A stretch of DNA of 64,000 nt from contig NZ_CP075185.1 of assembly GCF_020510685.1 (NCBI RefSeq), forward strand, positions 3,844,001 to 3,908,000. Direction: 5' to 3'. The position numbers and the translations under genes are program-made. This DNA comes from Dechloromonas denitrificans. GTDB taxonomy: Bacteria > Pseudomonadota > Gammaproteobacteria > Burkholderiales > Rhodocyclaceae. Shown piece after piece: positions 57,320 through 64,000 of the stretch. Within the stretch, counting starts at the first letter, position 1. Every line of letters begins with the position of its first letter. The notes beneath the pieces are model-generated. The model was not told where the DNA came from. It did no database searches and saw nothing but the letters and a program-made list of their open reading frames with translations.

Positions 57320-58087
57320 TCACCACTCGTGCTTCATTCCAGAGTCGCAAAATGAACGAAGTGACGATGCATAAGAGTGGTATGGAAAGGCCTGTATTTT
57401 CAATAGTTCTGCAACTTTCACTAGCAACTGCGAAACATCTGGCTCTGAACTCGATGCAATTGCGTTTAGAGATGCAAGCGGTTGCCCCAATGCACCGGCT
57501 TCGGTACCCCGAATCAGAATAGGCGCCAAATACTTCTGCGCTCCCCAGCGCGCACCAAGCTCGAACAACGTGTAAACGGAATTGAGGCTCGCTGGACTCA
57601 GCAAGGCGATTAAAACAATTGACTCGAAAACTTCTGACCTTAGTTGATCATTAAAGCTAGAGCCCGCGGGGAGGCGGAAGCCCTCAACACTTGTGCAGCG
57701 AATTCTGGTTGGATCAATTGGGAGTGCAGCGCGCAGCAGGGCTATGAAACTCTTCGCGACGTCACTGTCTGCAGTGCTGTGGCTGATAAATATATCCAAG
57801 GTGACTCCGTTTTCTATTTTCTGACTTGTGATGGAGGGCTGTTCTTCAAGGAATTTTTCACCTTGAAACGTTAGTCCTCCACGTACGAACGCAAGTTGGA
57901 AATATAGCTTTCCGCTTGAACTGTCCTTCATGACCTTGACATCATGCAGGAGCCCCTTATTCTTGGCCTCCAACAGTCGATTCGCCACCTTCTGAAAATC
58001 TTCTACATCTTTCTCGGAAGCGCTTGCAGGCTCAAAGCTGGTTTCACCTGCCCGAATGCGTTCGAGAGTCTCTTTTAGAAGTTGCAC
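57320..58087 (-). CDS. TIR-domain protein, predicted NAD-consuming defence effector
   Basis: A 255-residue cytoplasmic protein starting with GTG behind an AAGAAGGGGG box. Residues about 1-90 include a helical start and the segment LAFVRGGLTFQGEKFLEE, which resembles a small winged-helix end. Residues 96-225 are a TIR domain: LDIFISHSTADSDVAKSF, and TLFELGARWG with E176 at the position of the catalytic NADase glutamate. Bacterial TIR proteins degrade or cyclise NAD during phage defence. No Thoeris ThsA, SIR2 or Argonaute partner is present; the neighbour is an Mrr-like nuclease. Acquired by composition. Confidence 0.82.
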   Translation of the reverse strand: MQLLKETLERIRAGETSFEPASASEKDVEDFQKVANRLLEAKNKGLLHDVKVMKDSSSGKLYFQLAFVRGGLTFQGEKFLEEQPSITSQKIENGVTLDIFISHSTADSDVAKSFIALLRAALPIDPTRIRCTSVEGFRLPAGSSFNDQLRSEVFESIVLIALLSPASLNSVYTLFELGARWGAQKYLAPILIRGTEAGALGQPLASLNAIASSSEPDVSQLLVKVAELLKIQAFPYHSYASSLRSFCDSGMKHEW

Positions 58088-58103
58088 AGAGCCCCCTTCT
58101 TAT

Positions 58104-58175
58104 GTTTAACGTGTAATCTCAGGGGCGCGAAGCCGGCTTGCGGGCAGAGCGTTCCTCTGAAGCGGGATGTTAGCG
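58104..58175 (-). other. attC-like imperfect inverted repeat between Mrr and TIR genes
   Basis: On the minus strand the outer ends read CGCTAAC and GTTAAAC (the latter fits the core-site consensus GTTRRRY). Inner boxes TCAGAGG and CCCCTGA pair with one mismatch, at 8-base spacing from the outer boxes on both sides. The layout resembles an integron attC site following the Mrr gene, but the 5' box is poor and no second site was found. Confidence 0.3.
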
Positions 58176-58269
58176 GGGTAATCGTGCAGGGCCCGCAAAT
58201 CGCCCGAAAGGCACTCCGATACGTTCATTTAAAATCAATCACTTAAGAGGATTGCATTGAGAGACCTCA

Positions 58270-59025
58270 CTAGTAGCGCTGTAGCCACGCCTTGATGTCC
58301 GTAAAGTCTTTCAGGTCCAACTGGTTCTCCATACGTGCGGCCTCCTTGACGGCGTCGCTGGAGAAGAAACTAGTGGTTACGATGATGCTCTTGGTGGCTT
58401 TTCGTATGTGGTGGACACCAATCACCTCTCTGATGATGCCGACGCCAACTTTGTTGTCTGCGGCGTAGCGCTTGCACTCAATGTGGGTTAGGTAGCTGCA
58501 GACAGCGTTTCTCACGTGAGCGATGATGTCCCTTCCTCCGTCACGAGTCGCCTGGGTAAGCTCTACGTCAAACCCCATGTCTTTGAGGATGCTTGCCACA
58601 AGCTCTTCAAACTTTCTCGGTGACAGTTCGTAGAGTCTCTCGGGATGCTTCTTCAGGTACTTCTTAACTTCATCGTCAATCGACGTAATGATGAGCGAAG
58701 TCTCATCCTGCGCTGCTGACTCTGGCTCTGTGTAAAGCTCCTCTTGAAACGCTCCGGCTAACTCGATACGGGTCGCCGACATAAACAGCTTTTCTTCTGC
58801 GTCCTGATGAGAAGGTAGGCTTACCTCACCTTCGATGTATCTGTACGTTCCATCCTCATCTTTCGCCACCAGCACATATGACCAATCCTTGTCGAACGGG
58901 TCCAGGATGACTGTTCCCGCCAGATTGAGTTCCGTGCTTCTAAACCAAGCACGTTCTGGAAAGAAGCCATGACGCTCGATCCCGAGAGAGTCGAATTCAT
59001 CGCGAGAAATTTCGTTGATGCTCAT
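58270..59025 (-). CDS. Mrr-type restriction endonuclease-like protein
   Basis: A 251-residue protein. Residues about 134-245 are an Mrr catalytic domain: RKFEELVASILKDMGFDVEL, D166 in RDGGRDIIA and ECK at 183-185 (THIECKRYA), the PD-(D/E)XK nuclease residues, then GIIREVIGVHH. Residues 1-130 form an unassigned N-terminal region that may recognise DNA or another signal. Mrr proteins cut modified foreign DNA. It lies between the small membrane protein and the TIR gene, all on the minus strand, and shares their lower GC content. Confidence 0.85.
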   Translation of the reverse strand: MSINEISRDEFDSLGIERHGFFPERAWFRSTELNLAGTVILDPFDKDWSYVLVAKDEDGTYRYIEGEVSLPSHQDAEEKLFMSATRIELAGAFQEELYTEPESAAQDETSLIITSIDDEVKKYLKKHPERLYELSPRKFEELVASILKDMGFDVELTQATRDGGRDIIAHVRNAVCSYLTHIECKRYAADNKVGVGIIREVIGVHHIRKATKSIIVTTSFFSSDAVKEAARMENQLDLKDFTDIKAWLQRY

Positions 59026-59044
59026 TTATGAAGAGTGGTGGTGG

Positions 59045-59332
59045 TTACTTTAAGCACCCGTTGGTGCGAGCCTCGTTGCTTAGTGCAACAAGTTGAGAGC
59101 TTGCTTCGTCTGTTGTCTTGGACGAGGCGACCGTACCGATGCGAACCTTGAAGTCAGAACAGGCATCTCCATCCTTGATCGTTCCTTGATGGTATCGGAC
59201 TTGGCCAGCAATGCCATCTTGGATTACTTTCTGAGTCATATTGCCACCTGTCCCAGATAGAGAATGCTGCAAGAAAAGGCCTATTGCCACCACGATGGCA
59301 ACAGCTGCAAAGAAACGAATAATCATGTTCAT
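59045..59332 (-). CDS. Small membrane-anchored hypothetical protein of the island
   Basis: A 95-residue protein with one N-terminal membrane helix (IIRFFAAVAIVVAIGLFL) and a soluble part of about 70 residues, probably periplasmic. Two cysteines (C58 and C93) could form a disulfide. No family recognised. It is 19 bases upstream of the Mrr-like gene in the same direction and probably cotranscribed. ATG at 59332 or 59326 are both possible. Confidence 0.65.
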   Translation of the reverse strand: MNMIIRFFAAVAIVVAIGLFLQHSLSGTGGNMTQKVIQDGIAGQVRYHQGTIKDGDACSDFKVRIGTVASSKTTDEASSQLVALSNEARTNGCLK

Positions 59333-59494
59333 GGCTTGCGATTATATGATGCGGATTCAATACACGGGGCCACTTGTCCGTGATTGTCGATCCAGGTGGG
59401 GGTCAGGACCATGTTCGCTTTTCACAGGACTGCCGAAGTCGTCCCCCGTGGCTTCGGCCCATTTTTGCGTGCGTCTTCATCAGCTTCACTGTAG

Positions 59495-59809
59495 TTGGTC
59501 GTCGGCCTCTTGAGCCTGATACTCCATTGGTCCAAGGAGCCTCGCCTCAAATTCTCCACCAACAACGCACGTTCCGAAGAAGTCGCGGCCAAACCCAGCT
59601 CTCAAGACGCTTGGTGCGGAGGACAACGCTGCATCATCCCGGTCACATCATTCGATGAGCCAAACTGGGAGACGGGCAAAAACATCTGGTGGGGATTCCG
59701 CCGGGCGGATGCGCCCCCTGGGGCCTGGCTTTACCCCCTCAGTACGCAAACAGGCCAGATTGTTGAAAGCTACACGTCGCCTGAAATAGAAATTCGTTCC
59801 ATGCCGTGA
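59495..59809 (+). pseudogene. SRAP (YedK/HMCES-like) gene fragment
   Basis: The reading frame contains HWSKEPRLKFSTNNARSEE, RCIIPVTSFDEPNWETGKNI and GQIVESYTSPE, which match the middle of SOS-response-associated peptidase (SRAP) proteins that crosslink abasic DNA. The N-terminal catalytic cysteine region is missing and the segment after WWGFRRADAPPGAW diverges, consistent with frameshift decay before an early stop. It is on the plus strand at the right end of the island, next to the tRNA. Considered a remnant, not a working gene. Confidence 0.65.
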
Positions 59810-59872
59810 AGACTTCAAGTAATCGCTTGCCATTGTGACCCACGTTTGTGACTCACCAGACGGGCATTCAGC

Positions 59873-59907
59873 AAAAAAAAGCCGCAGACCCTTGCGGATC
59901 AACGGCT
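59873..59907 (-). terminator. Intrinsic terminator downstream of the tRNA gene
   Basis: Reading the minus strand, AGCCG-TT-GATCC pairs with GGGTC-TG-CGGCT around a GCAA loop, then eight T. It lies inside the island end, so the insertion brought its own terminator for the tRNA. Confidence 0.75.
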
Positions 59908-59916
59908 CTTTGCATT

Positions 59917-59937
59917 TTTGGTGGTGATGGGCAGAAT
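59917..59937 (-). repeat. Right direct repeat of island, within the tRNA 3' end
   Basis: Identical to 57222-57242 over 21 bases. It covers the CCA end, acceptor strand and part of the T stem of the tRNA, so the tRNA stays intact. Confidence 0.8.
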
Positions 59938-59995
59938 TGAACTGCCGACCTGTGGGTTATGAATCCACCGCTCTAACCAACTGAGCTACATCACC
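59919..59995 (-). tRNA. tRNA-Met (anticodon CAT)
   Basis: A 77-base cloverleaf on the minus strand. Acceptor GGTGATG pairs with CATCACC, followed by A and an encoded CCA. The D arm is GCTC...GAGC, the anticodon loop is TTCATAA, and the T stem is GGCAG/CTGCC with loop TTCAATT. CAT means methionine, or isoleucine-2 if lysidine-modified; elongator Met is more likely. It is the insertion target of the adjacent island. Confidence 0.93.
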
Positions 59996-60012
59996 ACGCC
60001 TTGAGGGCGCGG

Positions 60013-60042
60013 ATTATAGTTTGCCTGGCTTTACCCGGTCAA
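60013..60042 (-). promoter_or_regulatory. Promoter of the tRNA-Met gene
   Basis: On the minus strand TTGACC (60042-60037) and a perfect TATAAT (60018-60013) are 18 bases apart, just upstream of the tRNA 5' end. The insertion at the 3' end leaves this promoter untouched. Confidence 0.75.
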
Positions 60043-60058
60043 GGCATTTGCGCTCGGT

Positions 60059-60064
60059 TATAAT
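60059..60064 (+). promoter_or_regulatory. -10 box candidate for the miaB operon
   Basis: TATAAT about 62 bases before the miaB ATG, facing away from the tRNA promoter. No clear -35 box, so confidence is low. Confidence 0.4.
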
Positions 60065-60125
60065 GCCCCCCTTTCCCGATGCTCCGTTGCCGACCGGCGA
60101 CATTGATTTGCAAAGTAGTTTACCC

Positions 60126-61443
60126 ATGCCAAAGAAATTGTTCATCCGCACTTTCGGGTGCCAGATGAATGAGTACGATTCGGACAAGATGGCCGATGTG
60201 CTCAATGCCTCCGAAGGTATCGTCAAGACTGACAATCCCGAAGAAGCCGACATCATCCTGTTCAACACCTGCTCGGTGCGCGAAAAGGCGCAGGAGAAGG
60301 TGTTCCACGACCTCGGCCGGGTCCGCCACCTGAAGCAGCTGAACCCGAATCTGGTGATCGGCGTCGGTGGCTGCGTGGCCAGCCAGGAAGGTGACGCGAT
60401 CATTGCCCGCGCCCCTTACGTCGATATCGTGTTCGGCCCGCAAACGCTGCATCGCTTGCCGCAGCTGATCGCCGAACGCAAGAGCAAGGGCCGGGCCGCC
60501 GTCGACGTGTCCTTCCCGGAGATCGAGAAATTCGATTCGATGCCGCCGGCCGAAGTCAAAGGCGCCTCTGCCTTCGTCTCGATCATGGAAGGCTGCTCCA
60601 AATTCTGCACCTTCTGCATCGTGCCCTACACCCGTGGCGGCGAAGTGTCGCGGCCGTTCGAGGATGTGCTGACCGAAGTCGCCGGGCTGGCGGCCAATGG
60701 CGTCAGCGAAGTGACGCTGCTCGGCCAGAACGTCAATGCCTACCGCGGCACGATGGCTGGATCGGAAGAGTTTGCCGACCTCGCCATCCTGATCGAGTAC
60801 ATCGCCGAAATCCCCGGCATCGAGCGCATCCGCTACACCACCTCGCACCCGCGCGAAATGTCGCAGCGCCTGATCGACACCTACGCCAAGGTGCCGAAGC
60901 TGGTCTCGCATCTGCATCTGCCGGTCCAGTCGGGCGCCGACCGCGTGCTGGCGGCGATGAAGCGCGGCTACACGGCGATCGAGTACAAGTCGATCATCCG
61001 CAAGCTGCGGGCGGCGCGGCCGGACATTTCGCTGTCTTCCGACTTCATCGTCGGCTTCCCCGGCGAGACGGACGAGGATTTCGAAAAGACCATGAAGCTG
61101 ATCGACGAGGTCGGTTTCGACAACTCGTTCTCCTTCGTCTACAGCCCGCGACCCGGCACGCCGGCCGTCGAGATGGAAGATTCGACCCCGGGTAACGTCA
61201 AATCAGCCCGCCTGAGCCGTCTGCAGAAACGCATCGAGGAGCAGGCGCAGGTGATCAGCCAGGCCATGGTCGGCGGTATTCAGCGGGTGCTGGTCGAAGG
61301 CACCTCGCGCAAGGATGTTCTTGAACTGGCCGGGCGTACCGACAACAACCGGATCGTCAATTTCATCGGCAATCCGCGGCTGATCAATACTTTCGTCGAT
61401 GTCCGCATCACCAGTGCGCTGCCGCACAGCCTGAGAGGCGAAA

Positions 61444-61463
<20 letters not shown>
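60126..61463 (+). CDS. miaB: tRNA-2-methylthio-N6-dimethylallyladenosine synthase
   Basis: A 445-residue radical SAM methylthiotransferase that modifies A37 of tRNAs. The N-terminal domain has cluster cysteines in [24 protein letters not shown] and GVGGCVASQ. The radical SAM CxxxCxxC is C157, C161 and C164 ([16 protein letters not shown]). A TRAM domain ends the protein. The start [12 protein letters not shown] at 60126 matches family beginnings. It is the first gene of the conserved miaB-phoH-ybeY-corC-lnt operon and overlaps phoH by 20 bases. Confidence 0.95.
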
Positions 61464-62410
<947 letters not shown>

Positions 62411-62439
<29 letters not shown>

Positions 62440-62860
62440 CCTATCGGTGCAATATGCCTGTAACCGGGCCGGTTTACCCTTGCGCGCCGATTTCGTCCGC
62501 TGGGCCCGGGCGGCGCTGGTCGGCGGTGGCGAAGTCGCCATCCGGCTGGTCGAAGCCGATGAGGGGCAGGCACTGAACAAGGAGTATCGCGGCAAGGACT
62601 ACGCGACCAACGTGTTGTCATTTCCGTATGACAGCGAACCGATCGTCAGCGGCGATCTGGTGATCTGTCCGACGGTCGTGGCGGCCGAGGCGGCCGAGCA
62701 GAACAAGCCGCTGGCCGCCCACTACGCCCACCTGGTGGTGCATGGTATGCTGCATTTGCAAGGCTGGGATCATGACAACGACAATGATGCCGAAGCCATG
62801 GAAAACGAAGAAAAGGAGATTCTCGCCGCGATGGGTTATCCAGACCCGTATGCGGTTTAA
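62411..62860 (+). CDS. ybeY: Endoribonuclease YbeY
   Basis: A 149-residue zinc-dependent endoribonuclease for 16S rRNA maturation and ribosome quality control. The metal motif [11 protein letters not shown] contains the three histidines, preceded by the conserved NVLSFPY segment. Length is typical. The start overlaps the end of phoH by 29 bases and corC follows after 5 bases. Confidence 0.95.
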
Positions 62861-62865
62861 ACATT

Positions 62866-63714
62866 ATGGACAGTGACAGTAAACCGAGTTTCATTGAACG
62901 ACTGACTTCCCTGCTGCTGCGCGAACCCGAAGACCGCGAGCAGCTGCTAGAAATTTTGCACTCGGCCTACGAGCGCAACCTGATGGACGCCGATGCGCTG
63001 ACCATCATCGAAGGCGCCCTCGCCGTCTCCGAAACCCGCGTCACCGACGTCATGGTGCCGCGTGCCCAGATGGACGTCATCGACGTCGACGACCCGATGA
63101 ACGAGATCGTCCCCATCGTCATCGATGCCGCCCACTCGCGCTTTCCGGTGGTCGACGGCGACCGCGACAACGTGCTCGGCATCCTGCTCGCCAAGGATCT
63201 GCTGCGCCTGCAAACCGAAGAAAATTTTGAACTGCGCGACTGGTTGCGCCCGGCCGTCTTCATCCCCGAATCGAAGCGCCTGAACGTCCTGCTCCGCGAG
63301 TTCCGCGTCTCGCGCAACCACATGGCCATCGTCGTCAATGAATACGGCGGCGTCGCCGGCCTGGTCACCATCGAAGACGTACTCGAACAGATCGTCGGCG
63401 ACATCGAGGACGAATACGACTTCGACGAAACGCACGACAACATCCGCCTCGACTCCACCGGGCGCTACCGGGTCAAGGCGCGGACCGAGATCGAGGACTT
63501 CAACAAGGCCTTCGCGACGGACTTCTCCGACGAGGAGTTCGACACCGTCGGCGGCCTGGTTCTCCGCCACCTGGGCCGGGTACCCAAGCGCAACGAGATC
63601 ATCGATATCGACGGTGTGCGCTTCCAGGTCCTGCGCGCCGATAGCCGTCGCCTGTACACGCTGCTGGTCGATCAACACAAACAGCCAACCGGCACTGATG
63701 CTGCAACTGCCTGA
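62866..63714 (+). CDS. corC: CorC/HlyC-type CBS-domain protein
   Basis: A 282-residue cytoplasmic protein with paired CBS domains (about 60-190: TDVMVPRAQMDVIDVDDPM and NEYGGVAGLVTIEDVLEQIV) and a C-terminal CorC/HlyC transporter-associated domain (about 205-275). It lacks membrane helices, as E. coli YbeX/CorC does. It is linked to magnesium/cobalt homeostasis and, through this operon, to ribosome function. Its end overlaps the lnt start by 17 bases. Confidence 0.93.
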   Translation: MDSDSKPSFIERLTSLLLREPEDREQLLEILHSAYERNLMDADALTIIEGALAVSETRVTDVMVPRAQMDVIDVDDPMNEIVPIVIDAAHSRFPVVDGDRDNVLGILLAKDLLRLQTEENFELRDWLRPAVFIPESKRLNVLLREFRVSRNHMAIVVNEYGGVAGLVTIEDVLEQIVGDIEDEYDFDETHDNIRLDSTGRYRVKARTEIEDFNKAFATDFSDEEFDTVGGLVLRHLGRVPKRNEIIDIDGVRFQVLRADSRRLYTLLVDQHKQPTGTDAATA

Positions 63715-64000
63715 GCGGCCGCTACAGCGCTTTGGCCTGGCCGCGCTGATCGGCGCAACGGGCGTACTGTGCTTCGCCCCGGCCGGTCTTTTCTGGCTGG
63801 CGCCGCTCATCTGGTGCGGCCTGTTTGCCCTGCTCCGCCGCGCCGGGTCACCCAGGGAAGCCCTGCTCACCGGCCTCGGCTTCGGCCTCGGCTTTTTCCT
63901 GACCGGCGTCTCCTGGGTCTATGTCAGCCTTTCGGTCTTCGGCGGCATGCCGTGGTGGCTGGCCGGCATCGCCGCCTTTCTGTTCTGCGGCGTGATGGCG
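63698..64000 (+). CDS. lnt: Apolipoprotein N-acyltransferase (partial, cut by window end)
   Basis: The first 101 codons of a membrane enzyme that adds the third acyl chain to lipoproteins. The start ATG at 63698 lies inside corC. The visible part has several hydrophobic helices and the segment GFGLGFFLTGVSWVYVSLSV, typical of Lnt, followed by FGGMPWWLAG. The nitrilase-like catalytic domain is beyond the window. Position after corC is the standard operon order. Confidence 0.9.
   Translation, partial: MLQLPERPLQRFGLAALIGATGVLCFAPAGLFWLAPLIWCGLFALLRRAGSPREALLTGLGFGLGFFLTGVSWVYVSLSVFGGMPWWLAGIAAFLFCGVMA

Larger units (their letters stand above)
57222..59937. mobile_element. Small tRNA-associated genomic island with defence genes
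   Basis: The segment is bounded by a 21-bp direct repeat, one copy inside a tRNA-Met gene and one copy alone, the usual mark of integrase-mediated insertion at a tRNA 3' end. Its composition is visibly less GC-rich than both flanks. Content: TIR-domain protein, Mrr-type endonuclease, small membrane protein and a broken SRAP gene. There is no integrase or other mobility gene, so it is either a deleted element or one mobilised in trans. About 2.7 kb. Confidence 0.75.

Noticed and set aside
59374..59658. Other plus-strand open frames at the right island end
   Set aside because: Their translations look like frame-shifted readings of the SRAP remnant, with no motif of their own.

Overview
The window is GC-rich (roughly 64-65% by eye), gene-dense bacterial chromosome. 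The gene set (bacteriohemerythrin, many REC/GGDEF/EAL signalling proteins, a soluble chemoreceptor, an inorganic-carbon DAB locus, DUF1415, LptE-HolA next to LeuS) and the protein style suggest a betaproteobacterium of the Rhodocyclales type (Dechloromonas/Azonexus-like). That placement is an inference; no rRNA is present to confirm it.

Layout. 1-2.7 kb: small membrane protein, ribbon-helix-helix regulator divergent from a SulP anion transporter, and a YjdM/PhnA protein. 2.7-11.7 kb (minus): a five-gene operon of three NuoM-like subunits, one NuoL-like subunit (DabB) and DabA, i.e. an enlarged energy-coupled inorganic-carbon uptake system and not complex I. 11.8-15 kb: peroxiredoxin, an HTH-REC regulator and a soluble chemoreceptor. 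15-18.4 kb: dnaE. 18.5-22.7 kb: a crotonase-fold protein, then an ArnT-like glycosyltransferase, sialidase-like and membrane-protein operon. 22.7-30.8 kb: double-REC protein, flavodoxin, pirin with a divergent LysR regulator, DUF1415, GcdH, ParA, an anchored TAXI protein and quinone oxidoreductase. 30.8-32.7 kb: a lower-GC patch with a DUF2314 secreted protein. 32.8-40 kb: uvrD, a small hypothetical gene behind a palindromic operator, leuS-lptE-holA. 40-46.3 kb: an operon of TonB-dependent receptor, YfiR-like protein, hybrid kinase and diguanylate cyclase. 46.3-55.4 kb: proA, bacteriohemerythrin, ogt-xerD, a CHASE-PAS-GGDEF-EAL protein with ybaK, ZIP transporter, folB, plsY. 55.5-57.2 kb: a 30-codon small ORF and katA. 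60.1-64 kb: miaB-phoH-ybeY-corC-lnt (lnt cut by the window end).

The most interesting stretch is 57.2-59.9 kb: a compact, AT-richer island between a tRNA-Met(CAT) gene and a 21-bp direct copy of that tRNA's 3' end. It carries a TIR-domain protein with the predicted NADase glutamate, an Mrr-type PD-(D/E)XK endonuclease, a small membrane protein and a broken SRAP gene, but no integrase. It reads as a miniature tRNA-targeted defence island. Other leads are the five-gene DAB operon with an adjacent SulP transporter, a palindrome shared by the promoters of the ZIP transporter and the catalase operon, and the unannotated small ORF in the catalase leader.
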